From NCBI GenBank assembly GCA_963786195.1, contig CAWAYH010000002.1, positions 434,001 to 498,000 on the forward strand: DNA of 64,000 bases. Reading direction: 5' to 3'. A model generated the notes under the pieces. It was given only the letters and a program-made list of their open reading frames with translations. It did no database searches and was not told where the DNA came from. Shown piece by piece: positions 8,893-15,780 of the stretch (positions are counted from its first letter, which is position 1; every line of letters starts with the position of its first letter). Source of the DNA: CAWAYH01 sp963786195 (GTDB lineage Bacteria; Acidobacteriota; Vicinamibacteria; Vicinamibacterales; 2-12-FULL-66-21). The position numbers and the translations under genes are program-made.

Positions 8893-9213
8893 CTAACCCG
8901 TCAGCGGTATCTCGACTTTGCCTCGAAGGCGCCCTCCTTCGGCGACCACGAGGCGCGGCGCGGCGAGATCGCCGGTTACCGAGCCCGTGGCTCGAATCTC
9001 GACTTTGTCGCCAGCCGTCACGTTGCCCATGACTGCGCCCATGATCACCACCGCCTTTGCGGAGACCGACGCCTTGATGTTGGCGGCGGGACCGATGGTG
9101 AGTGTGTGATCGGGCAGCGTGACACGGCCTTCCATCTGGCCATCGAGGGTGAGGTCCTCGGAAGCGCTCAGCTCACCCTTGATGACCACCGACTTCCCAA
9201 GATCCATGATCAT
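8893..9213 (-). CDS. Bactofilin (polymer-forming cytoskeletal protein)
   Basis: Intact, 106 residues, nearly all the bactofilin β-helix: MIMDLGKSVVIKGELSASED, then LTLDGQMEGRVTLPDHTLTI, then GNVTAGDKVEIRATGSVTGD, the repeated G-x-hydrophobic pattern of bactofilins. Bactofilins assemble into cytoplasmic filaments that place cell-wall or polar structures. A GGAGAGG site precedes the ATG at 9213. A second ATG two codons later is equally possible. The gene is a single transcription unit. Confidence 0.9.
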   Translation of the reverse strand: MIMDLGKSVVIKGELSASEDLTLDGQMEGRVTLPDHTLTIGPAANIKASVSAKAVVIMGAVMGNVTAGDKVEIRATGSVTGDLAAPRLVVAEGGRLRGKVEIPLTG

Positions 9214-9288
9214 CCTCTCCGCAGTCTTTCACATGCCAGCGCCGCCATGGAGGATCGATTCTGTTTCCAGTCGAAGAAGAAGCGGCCC

Positions 9289-9547
9289 TCAATCGTTCTT
9301 GCGCTGCCTCTTCCGCCACTCGGCCCACCGCTTCTTCTGTGCTCGACTGATCGCCCTGCGGTTCGCGGCGGACATCCCGCGGCGCTGCTTGGAGGGACTG
9401 ACGCTCGCTCGGATCAAAGACAGCAGCCCGCCGCCGTTGCCGCAGCTCCGGGAAGGCTGCCACGATCGCATCAATCTCGCGCTGAAGCACGTCCAACCGC
9501 GCCTGCGCCCCTGCCTGGGCGAATCGTCGGAGTTCCGTACGGTCCAT
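9289..9547 (-). CDS. Small Arg/Lys-rich protein, frameshifted (family copy 1)
   Basis: Reading from the ATG at 9547 (AGGAG site upstream) gives MDRTELRRFAQAGAQARLDV and an acidic/hydrophobic helix ending FPELRQRRRAA. The frame changes near 9395 and the second frame gives GMSAANRRAISRAQKKRWAE then a basic tail to the stop at 9289. The combination (helix with a FPEL motif, then MSAA-R-x-A-x-x-KK-x-W-A) is one I recognise as a small hypothetical family in acidobacteria; the basic C-terminus suggests nucleic-acid binding. A second copy lies at 12009-12251. Function unknown. Confidence 0.6.
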
Positions 9548-9877
9548 TGCATCTCCTGTTCGGATCCTCGAAAGTCGACGTTATAGCAAAGTAAGGTGTG
9601 GTGTGTCCAAACAATAACAGTACGCGTGGTTCCTCCGCGAGCCGTTGTGAAGCCCCTTGACGACCGCTGTTTACGGGCTTGACAATCCCAGCAATGCCGC
9701 TGCTCCCGCGATCAGCACTCCTGAGGCGACTCATCCTCTGGCGTGTCTTCTGCCTGCACGCGATAGACGCTGAAAACACGCGACAAACAGCACGAACCGT
9801 TAAGGTGTCGTGAAAGCGGACCCGAAGGGCCGAATTACGCCGCAGCGGCCCCTGAGGTCCGCAGCACGGATCACGCG
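9548..9877. other. 330-bp intergenic region with divergent promoters
   Basis: No gene is supported here. On the minus strand a TATAAC box lies about 35 bp upstream of the small protein's ATG at 9547 and fits a promoter for it. The plus-strand half leads into the SUI1 gene at 9878; a TTGACA near 9681 has no good -10 partner. The lower-GC stretch at 9590-9640 is otherwise unremarkable. Confidence 0.4.
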
Positions 9878-10207
9878 ATGAGCGAAAAAGAAAAGCCGTT
9901 TCACAATCCTTTCGCTGCCCTGCGAGGGCTGACCGAGGCCGCACCGGCGCCCGCCGAGACGTCGAAGCCTATCCCACGCGCGGTCGTCCGTCTCGAACGC
10001 TCGGGTCGCGGCGGCAAGGCCGTCACGGTCGTCGAGCACATGGCGATTCCCGCGTCCGCCCGCGATGAGTGGCTGATGGCGCTCAAGGCTGCACTGGGTT
10101 GCGGCGGCACCGTCGAGGACGAGCGGCTCGTGCTTCAGGGCGATCAGCGCACACGCCTGCCGGCGCTGCTGCAGGCGCGCGGCGTCAAGAAGGTGACGCT
10201 CGGGTAG
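9878..10207 (+). CDS. yciH: SUI1-family translation initiation factor homologue
   Basis: Intact, 109 residues. Residues 35-109 form the SUI1/eIF1 domain: VVRLERSGRGGKAVTVVEHM, then LKAALGCGGTVEDERLVLQG, then LPALLQARGVKKVTLG. The GRGGK-VT and GCGGT motifs are diagnostic. Bacterial members (YciH type) bind the small ribosomal subunit and may influence start-codon choice or stress translation. The N-terminal 30 residues are a variable linker. The stop is followed 18 nt later by the DUF1810 gene, so the two may be co-transcribed. The possible link with leaderless starts elsewhere in the window is speculative. Confidence 0.85.
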   Translation: MSEKEKPFHNPFAALRGLTEAAPAPAETSKPIPRAVVRLERSGRGGKAVTVVEHMAIPASARDEWLMALKAALGCGGTVEDERLVLQGDQRTRLPALLQARGVKKVTLG

Positions 10208-10225
10208 CACAAGGACGCGTGGAGC

Positions 10226-10677
10226 ATGAGCGACACCTACGACCTGAACAGGTTCGTGCGGGCGCAGCAGGACGATTACGAACGAGCGCTCCTGGAAATC
10301 ACCAGCGGCCAGAAGCGCACGCACTGGATGTGGTACATCTTCCCGCAGCTCGACGGGCTGGCGCACAGCCCGACCGCGAAGCACTATTCGATCAAGAGCG
10401 TCGAGGAAGCGAAGGCATACCTCGAACATCCGATCCTCGGACCGAGGCTGCTGACCTGCGCGGAGGCCGTGGTCAGTGTCGAACGCCGATCCGCGACGGA
10501 GATCTTCGGCACTCCCGATGACCTCAAACTGAAGTCGTGCGCGACGCTGTTCTCCGCGTCGCATCGCCGGGCTCGGTGTTCGACCGCCTGCTCGAGAAGT
10601 ACTATCAGGGCGCGCGTGACGCCAGGACGCACGAGCTGTTGGTGCCGGAGGTGGGAATCGAACCCACACGGGAGTGA
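10226..10677 (+). CDS. DUF1810 family protein, frameshifted and 3' end replaced by att repeat
   Basis: The N-terminal 115 residues (LNRFVRAQQDDYERALLEIT, then KRTHWMWYIFPQLDGL, AYLEHPILGPRLLTC) are a clear DUF1810 protein (about 140-150 residues normally). Near 10555 one base is missing or extra; the corrected frame reads SVFDRLLEKYYQGARDARTH then ELL, the expected C-terminus. It then runs into a copy of the tRNA-Leu 3' half and stops at the TGA at 10675. The last eight or so codons are therefore supplied by the repeat, consistent with an integration event at the gene's end. Function of DUF1810 is unknown. Confidence 0.75.
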
Positions 10678-10688
10678 ACCCCACGGGA
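10639..10688 (+). repeat. Partial tRNA-Leu copy, putative att site (distal)
   Basis: About 50 bp repeat the 3' half of the tRNA-Leu gene at 12387-12475 in the same orientation: from TTGGTGCCGGAGGTGGGAAT to CACGGGA. The only difference in the matched part is GGG for GGGG; after it the sequences diverge. It contains the T-arm and acceptor 3' strand but no anticodon arm, so it is not a tRNA gene. Confidence 0.8.
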
Positions 10689-10747
10689 GTTGAGCGGACG
10701 GCCACACGACCGAAAAGCTTGGGTTACGCTGCGGATGTCTGAAGTTC

Positions 10748-10776
10748 TTGGGGAAACGCCCCAGCCCGACTATAAT
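10748..10776 (+). promoter_or_regulatory. Sigma-70-like promoter
   Basis: TTGGGG, a 17-bp spacer and TATAAT at 10771-10776. It lies just inside the island and 26 bp upstream of the lipoprotein start at 10802, which has its own GGAGGAG ribosome site. Confidence 0.55.
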
Positions 10777-10801
10777 GAAGTCGTCGGTCTGGAGGAGTCC
10801 T

Positions 10802-11326
10802 ATGAGACGCCCGGTCCGAACATTCCTCGGCATCCTCGCCTTGGCGGCGACTTCCCTAGTTGCCTGCAATCGCGGTCCTCTCAAAGGCGATTCAGTTACG
10901 GTTTCTGATTCCGTTCGCCAAACTCCAGCCGACGCCGGGGCCTTGCCCACGTTGAGGGGAACCGTCACGGATTCATCCGGTGGGGTCATCCCCGGCGCCA
11001 CCATCGTCGTGAGAAACGACGATTCCAGAAAGGAGCAGATCGCAATCTCCAACGCGGCCGGCCAGTTCGCTATTCCGTCAATAGCACCCGGAACCTATAC
11101 GGCCCTCGTGTCATTTGACGGCTTTCGCAGCAAGCGCATCAACAACATCGGCCTACAGAAAGGGATGGTAACGAACGTATGCAGTGCACTTGAAATCGGA
11201 GGAATGGAGGAAGCTGTCGTGGTTTCCTCGGAGACGATCGCGAACCTACCTTTGAGGCCTGTCGGGTCACCCGACAGATCACGCGCGTCGGAGTCGCGCC
11301 CACCGTCGTGCCCGGCCAGGGGATGA
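10802..11326 (+). CDS. Lipoprotein with carboxypeptidase-regulatory-like domain
   Basis: The ATG at 10802 has a GGAGGAG site. The N-terminus (MRRPVRTFLGILALAATSLV then AC) is a lipoprotein signal with lipobox LVAC. Residues 50-130 are a carboxypeptidase-regulatory-like β-sandwich: LRGTVTDSSGGVIPGATIVV, then GQFAIPSIAPGTYTALVSFD, and EEAVVVSS at the end, as at the N-termini of acidobacterial TonB receptors, but no plug or barrel follows. The last 25 codons look out of frame; a shift near 11245 would join it to the next open frame. It is inside the tRNA-Leu-bounded segment, whose GC content is visibly lower than its surroundings. Confidence 0.65.
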   Translation: MRRPVRTFLGILALAATSLVACNRGPLKGDSVTVSDSVRQTPADAGALPTLRGTVTDSSGGVIPGATIVVRNDDSRKEQIAISNAAGQFAIPSIAPGTYTALVSFDGFRSKRINNIGLQKGMVTNVCSALEIGGMEEAVVVSSETIANLPLRPVGSPDRSRASESRPPSCPARG

Positions 11327-12153
11327 TCGCGGGCTTCACTCCGCTCGGGTCTGACCGGGCAGTCGCGACACAAATGGATGGTCTCGTTAGGGCGAAGACT
11401 TGGGGCGTCTCGGATTCGGGCTTGACGCGGGCAAGCGAGCGGCAGCCGCTCTCGGAGCCTTCCGCGAGTCAAGCTTGGTCTCGGGTCGTCGCTTACACGA
11501 ATATGCCCTCACAGATGCGTCTGGAGCAGTCGTCTGTCGTGGAGTTGCGGGTTACTTTGCAGGTCGGCGATGAGGAGTCGTGGGATTCGGGACCTGGAAA
11601 GGGTATGCGCGGCGCTAAGTTCGTTCGCGTAGGAGGGGTGACGTCCGCGGATTTGCAGGGCGATCAGGAGGTCTTCCAAATACGCGCCCTCAAACCAGAG
11701 GAACAGCGCTTCTCAGGCGACGCGATCTCGTTTCGGTTCGAGGTCAAACCGCGACGAACAGGGACTCATCAGCTCACATTTGTGCTCACGGATACGACGG
11801 GTCCGGCTCCGCTCGTTGTGACGCGACTTACGGTCCCGGTGAGGATTGTTGCCGGTTTCGGTGAGAGATGGCTCTTCTTCGCGATTCGTAATTGGCAGTT
11901 CCTCGTCCCACTGCTGATTCCGTTGCTGGTGACGCTCGTACTGCGTGTGAGGCGTTGGGTCGATGACCGTCGTCGGCCGCCGGGTGTTCCCTTCGAGCGT
12001 GTACTGGCTCAATTTGAGCTGCGCCGCTGCTTCCGCCGCGCGGCCCAGCGCCTGCGTGGCGCAGCCGCAACGGCCTTGCGAGCTGCGGCGGAAATCGTCC
12101 TGCCGCGCGGCTTGATGCCGCCGTTCCTTGCGACGGCACCAGCCCGCGCCTGA
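11308..12153 (+). CDS. Unknown protein with C-terminal membrane anchor (possibly continuation of preceding gene)
   Basis: About 280 residues without a family I recognise. The body is β-rich and soluble (RLEQSSVVELRVTLQVGDEE; FRFEVKPRRTGTHQLTFVLT), then GERWLFFAIRNWQFLVPLLI begins one membrane helix followed by a basic stop-transfer RVRRWVDDRRRP. This suggests an outward-facing domain tethered to the inner membrane. No ribosome site precedes the first in-frame start, and the same frame continues upstream to about 11245, so it may be the second half of the lipoprotein gene after a frameshift. The last 60 codons overlap the opposite-strand small basic gene and may not be translated in this frame. 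Confidence 0.5.
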   Translation: MPGQGMIAGFTPLGSDRAVATQMDGLVRAKTWGVSDSGLTRASERQPLSEPSASQAWSRVVAYTNMPSQMRLEQSSVVELRVTLQVGDEESWDSGPGKGMRGAKFVRVGGVTSADLQGDQEVFQIRALKPEEQRFSGDAISFRFEVKPRRTGTHQLTFVLTDTTGPAPLVVTRLTVPVRIVAGFGERWLFFAIRNWQFLVPLLIPLLVTLVLRVRRWVDDRRRPPGVPFERVLAQFELRRCFRRAAQRLRGAAATALRAAAEIVLPRGLMPPFLATAPARA

Positions 12154-12251
12154 CGCCCACGGCGTAGCTCGGGCAAGGCTCCGAGGATCGCGACGCGCTC
12201 CCGTTCCACTCTCTGCCAACCTGGCTTGCGCGCACTTGGAAGGCGACTCAC
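12009..12251 (-). CDS. Small Arg-rich protein, degenerate (family copy 2)
   Basis: The C-terminus TISAAARKAVAAAPRRRWAA and the helix VERERVAILGALPELRRG match the same small family as 9289-9547 (FPEL/LPEL helix then SAA-R-x-A...W-A). The N-terminal part sits in another frame (AQARLAE before the shift near 12212) and no start codon is evident. It overlaps the tail of the opposite-strand frame and lies between that gene and the tRNA. Probably a decayed or error-broken copy. Confidence 0.45.
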   Translation of the reverse strand: MSRLPSARKPGWQRVERERVAILGALPELRRGRQARAGAVARNGGIKPRGRTISAAARKAVAAAPRRRWAARRKQRRSSN

Positions 12252-12386
12252 CAGATGTGCAGGGAACTCAACGCCGGGTCCTGAGTCGCTTCAGAGACCT
12301 CCCATCGACAGTCTCGGGGAAAAGCCGAGGAAAATTGGGCCGGCGGTTCGCCACGAGATCACGACTCCCGATTCTGTTTAGAGTTT

Positions 12387-12475
12387 TGGTGCCGGAGGTG
12401 GGAATCGAACCCACACGGGGAGTGAACCCCACGGGATTTTGAGTCCCGCGCGTCTGCCAGTTTCACCACTCCGGC
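12387..12475 (-). tRNA. tRNA-Leu (anticodon CAA)
   Basis: Class II tRNA of 89 nt with encoded CCA. The acceptor stem pairs GCCGGAG with CTCCGGC. The anticodon stem CGGGA/TCCCG closes the 7-nt loop CTCAAAA, giving CAA. A long variable arm (GGGGTTCACTCCCC) and the T-arm GTGGG-TTCGATT-CCCAC follow. Its 3' half is duplicated at 10639-10688. Confidence 0.93.
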
Positions 12476-12547
12476 ACAGAGAGAAGGAACCCGCAGAATT
12501 TCCAAATGTACCACGAATCACGTGATGGGCCGCCGATCGGCGCCGCG

Positions 12548-12553
12548 TATAAT
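12548..12553 (+). promoter_or_regulatory. TATAAT -10 box close to GTG start
   Basis: TATAAT with only 9 nt to the GTG at 12563. If transcription starts 6-8 nt after the box, the mRNA is leaderless. No good -35 is seen. Confidence 0.5.
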
Positions 12554-12562
12554 GCTCCTCGC

Positions 12563-12823
12563 GTGGCACGGACCCTCGTTCTGACCCTCGCACTGTTGAT
12601 TGGCGCGCTCGCGTGCGCCGATCGCTTCGTCTGTCCCGACGGCTGCACAGACGAGGCGCCGGCCTCCTTCGACTGCGTGCTCTGCCACGGGTTCTTCTTC
12701 GACGATCTGACATCGTCTGCCGCGCCATCGCTGACGATCGCCCGCGCGACGCCATCCGAACTGTCGCTTCCGCCGACTCCGGCACCACATTCGATCGAAC
12801 ACCCCCCGCGCGCGAACGTGTAG
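12563..12823 (+). CDS. Small exported Cys-rich protein upstream of TonB receptor
   Basis: 86 residues from the GTG at 12563. The N-terminal VARTLVLTLALLIGALACAD is a signal or anchor segment, followed by RFVCPDGCTDEAPASFDCVL then CHG. The two cysteine pairs (CPDGC and CVLC-H) could bind a metal or form disulfides; the Pro-rich remainder has no structure I recognise. Short proteins of this kind precede TonB receptors in related genomes as far as I recall. The stop at 12821-12823 is embedded in the first REP unit. An upstream ATG at 12506 would overlap the promoter, so the GTG is preferred. Confidence 0.6.
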   Translation: MARTLVLTLALLIGALACADRFVCPDGCTDEAPASFDCVLCHGFFFDDLTSSAAPSLTIARATPSELSLPPTPAPHSIEHPPRANV

Positions 12824-12940
12824 TGTCCGCCTTTAGGCGGACCATCCTGAGGTCCGGCTGAAGCCTACGGTCCGGCTGAAGCCGGACACTACAAGTCCGG
12901 CTAAAGCCTGGCTAAAGCCAGGCTAAAGCCGGACACTACA
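12819..12940. repeat. REP-like palindromic repeat cluster
   Basis: Successive palindromes built on TGTAGTGTCCG...CGGACACTACA: a unit TAGTGTCCGCCTTTAGGCGG with its ACC tail, then several inverted or truncated units of TCCGGCTGAAGCC and CCGGCTAAAGCC, ending GCCGGACACTACA. The same unit occurs at 37225-37250 between kdpA and kdpB. It separates the small Cys-rich gene from the TonB receptor and can form strong hairpins. Confidence 0.8.
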
Positions 12941-12960
12941 TCTGGTCCGAGGGCCAACGC

Positions 12961-15085
12961 ATGCTCGTTCTCTGTCTCGCTCTTGGTTTGCTCGTACAGG
13001 TTCAAGCCGCTACGGTCCGCGTCGAAGTGCGCGCAAACGGAAGACCGGTTGCGGGCGCGACGGTCACACTGGCAGGCGCGAGCCACGTGACGGACGAACG
13101 CGGCTCGGTAAGCGCCGCGGTGTCGCCAGGAAAACTGGAAATCACAGCCACCAAAGATGGCTTTGTACCCCAGACGGTGACCGTCGAGGCGATCGCCGGA
13201 CAAGAGCAGTCCGTAACATTCGATCTCGTCGTGGCGCCTACGCACGAAGAGGAAGTCACGGTGGTCGCGAGCACGCGGACGGAGCGGCGCATCGAAGATC
13301 AGCCGATGCGCGTCGAGGTGCTCGCGCGCGAAGAGATCGAAGAGAAAATGCTCATGACCCCCGGCGACATCGTCATGATGCTGAACGAGATGGGCGGGAT
13401 GCGGGTGCAGGCGACGTCGCCGTCGCTGGGCGCCGCCAGCGTGCGCATTCAGGGAATGCGCGGACGCTACACGCGCTTCCTTTCTGACGGCCTGCCGCTC
13501 TTCGGCGAGCAGCCGGGCGGGCTGGGGCTGCTGCAGATCCCGCCGATGGATCTCGGCCAGGTCGAAGTGATCAAGGGCGTGGCATCCGCGCTCTACGGAG
13601 CGGGCGCGATGGGCGGCGTCATCAATCTGATCTCTCGCCGGCCCGGGAAGGAGCCCGTCCGCGAGGCCCTGTTCAACCGTTCGACGCGCGGCGCGACAGA
13701 CGCCGTGCTGTGGCTGTCGGCGCCGCTCTCGACGGCACTGGGCCGGCTCGCTGCTCGCAGGCGGTCACTGGCAGGAGCAGGCGGACGTCAACGGCGAGGG
13801 ATGGTCGGATTTGCCCGGCTACGCGCGCGGCGTCGTGCGGCCGCGGATCTTCTGGGACGGCGGCGACGGCCGATCGTTTTTCGCGACGGCCGGGGTTACA
13901 TTTGAGGATCGCACCGGCGGCACACAGCCAGGCGCGGTGCTCGCGGCCACCGGTGAGCCTTACCGCGAGGCGCTCGACACCACCAGCTTCGACGTCGGCG
14001 CGCTCGCGCAAACGCTCGTGCGCAAGCGCTACGTGCTGACCGCGCGCGCGGCGGTGGCTCGGCAGCGCCACGACCATGTCTTCGGCGAGGTACTCGAGCG
14101 CGACTCACATGACGTCGGCTTTGGCGAGATCGCCCTGCGAGGCACGTCACGGGGACACACGTGGGTGGGCGGCATCGCGTTCGAACACGACCGGTACGAT
14201 CCGACGGACGTGCCACGGCTTTGCCTACTCGTTCACGACGCCAGGGGTCTTCGGCCAGGACGACATGGATCTGAACTCGTGGCTGACGGTCTCGGTGAGC
14301 GCCCGCCTGGACTTTCACAACGAATACGGGACGTTCTTCAGCCCGCGCGTGTCGGCGCTCGCGCGCTCCTCTGAATGGACGACCCGTCTCTCCGTGGGCA
14401 CGAGGGTTCTTCGCCGCGACGCCGCTGACGGAAGAGACGGAGGCCGCCGGGCTGACGCGTCTGCAGCTCGCTGCGCCGCTGCAAGCCGAACGTGGGACGA
14501 GCGCGTCGCTCGACGTGACGCGCACTGCTGGTCCCGTGTCCATCACGGCCACGCTGTTCGGCATCCCGCATTTCACATCCCGTCGATGTCGATCGGGAGA
14601 CGTACGTGCTCGGCAACCTGGTCGAGCCGTCGACGAACGTCGGCACCGAGCTGCTCGGCACGTTCCGCCGCGCCCCGTTCGCGGTAACCGGAACGTACAC
14701 GTACGTGCGCTCGCGCGAGACCGAACGCGGTGGGGAGGTGGACGTGGCGCTCACGCCCCGACACAGCGCCGGACTCGTCGCGATGGCCGAATCAGAGGAC
14801 GTCGGGCGGGTGGGCCTCGAAGTCTACGTCACCGGCCGGCAGCGCCTCGACGTGAACCCGTACCGCAGCGTGAGCGAACCCTACGTGATCGTCGGGCTCC
14901 TTGCCGAACGCCGCTTCGGGCGGATTCGCCTGTTCGTAAACGGCGAGAACCTCACCGGCGTTCGCCAGACGCGGTGGGATCCGCTGTTGCTCGAGACACG
15001 GGCCGTCGATGGCCGCTGGACGGTCGATGCGTGGGCGCCGCTCGACGGCCGCACGATCAACGGTGGCCTGCGCGTCGGTTTCTGA
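12961..15085 (+). CDS. TonB-dependent receptor with carboxypeptidase-regulatory N-terminus, multiply frameshifted
   Basis: About 705 residues in several frames. A signal peptide (residues 1-18) is followed by a regulatory β-sandwich (VRVEVRANGRPVAGATVTLA). The plug begins HEEEVTVVASTRTERRIEDQ and contains VRIQGMRGRYTRFLSDGLPL, then VEVIKGVASALYGAGAMGG. The barrel follows in pieces: breaks near 13740, 14210, 14400 and 14590. The final frame ends with ENLTGVRQTRWDPLLLETRA and an aromatic Phe at 15085, as expected for an outer-membrane barrel. It would import a metal complex, cofactor or oligosaccharide. The preceding Cys-rich protein hints at a metal and the downstream hydrolases hint at glycans. 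Confidence 0.8.
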
Positions 15086-15087
15086 CC

Positions 15088-15135
15088 GCGGAGAACGCGG
15101 ACAACAACCGCGGACAACACGGAAAGACACGGAAT
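15088..15135. repeat. CGCGGACAACACGG direct repeats, cluster 1
   Basis: Repeated CGCGGACAACA(ACGG) units between the TonB receptor and the next gene. Matching units occur at 15690-15740 on the other side of that gene. Confidence 0.6.
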
Positions 15136-15227
15136 TTTCAGCACTCTTCAGCCTTTCCTCACGACTCCCGCCCAGCCGATCGGTCACTCTTGTCCGAGGC
15201 TGCCCGGCGAACCCTGGAGGAAAACAC

Positions 15228-15689
15228 ATGCGCAGACCTGCAGCAATCGTGATCGTCGCGGCGCTCCTTGCCAGTCACGCCAGCCTGCTCGCGCAGTCAG
15301 CGGGTGCTGAGTTTCGCCAGGCGAAGCTGATGGTGAACGATAACGGCAGGATCAAGTCGGCGGATGTCGTTCTCCGCCTGGAGGACGAACAGCTGGTCAT
15401 TCAGTCCGGCTCGACACCGGTGAGGACCCTGCCGTACAAGACCCTCAGAGGGGCCGAGTACACCTACACGAAGAAGCCGCGTTGGAAGGAAGGGATAGGG
15501 ATGGGCCTCCTCATCGGCGCGTTCGCCCTGCCCATCTTCTTCCTGAGCGGCAAGACGCATTGGCTGACGATCCACGGGGAAGATCAGTTCGTGCAGCTGA
15601 AGCTGGACAAAAGCAACTACAAGCTGTTCCTGCCTGCGTTCGAGTCCAGGTCTGGCGTGAAGGTGGAGACCATCGCGGCGATCGAGTAG
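15228..15689 (+). CDS. Hypothetical exported/membrane protein
   Basis: Intact, 153 residues. The ATG at 15228 has a GGAGGAAAA site. An N-terminal signal (MRRPAAIVIVAALLASHASL then LAQS) precedes a β-rich domain (KLMVNDNGRIKSADVVLRLE; VIQSGSTPVRTLPYKTLRGA) and one membrane segment (IGMGLLIGAFALPIFFLSGK) before a short C-terminal domain (KTHWLTIHGEDQFVQLKLDK). I do not know a named family. The clean frame amid broken neighbours and the good ribosome site support expression. It is flanked by CGGACAACACGG repeats on both sides. Confidence 0.75.
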   Translation: MRRPAAIVIVAALLASHASLLAQSAGAEFRQAKLMVNDNGRIKSADVVLRLEDEQLVIQSGSTPVRTLPYKTLRGAEYTYTKKPRWKEGIGMGLLIGAFALPIFFLSGKTHWLTIHGEDQFVQLKLDKSNYKLFLPAFESRSGVKVETIAAIE

Positions 15690-15742
15690 CTCCGCGGACA
15701 ACACGGATAAAAGCGGACAACACGGACAACACGGATATCGGG
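15690..15742. repeat. CGCGGACAACACGG direct repeats, cluster 2
   Basis: Three close copies of GCGGACAACACGG with short spacers (ATAAAA, ACAACACGGAT) between the hypothetical gene and GH3. They share sequence with the cluster at 15088-15135. Confidence 0.65.
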
Positions 15743-15780
15743 TTGGACTCGAGCCTCACTTCGAGTACGGTGGCACCCGC

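Noticed and set aside
10639..10688. A second tRNA gene
   Set aside because: Only the T-arm and acceptor 3' strand are present; there is no anticodon arm or 5' acceptor strand.
10689..12386. A phage or transposon integrase inside the tRNA-Leu-bounded segment
   Set aside because: Both strands were read; only a lipoprotein, a membrane-anchored protein and a small basic gene remnant are seen.
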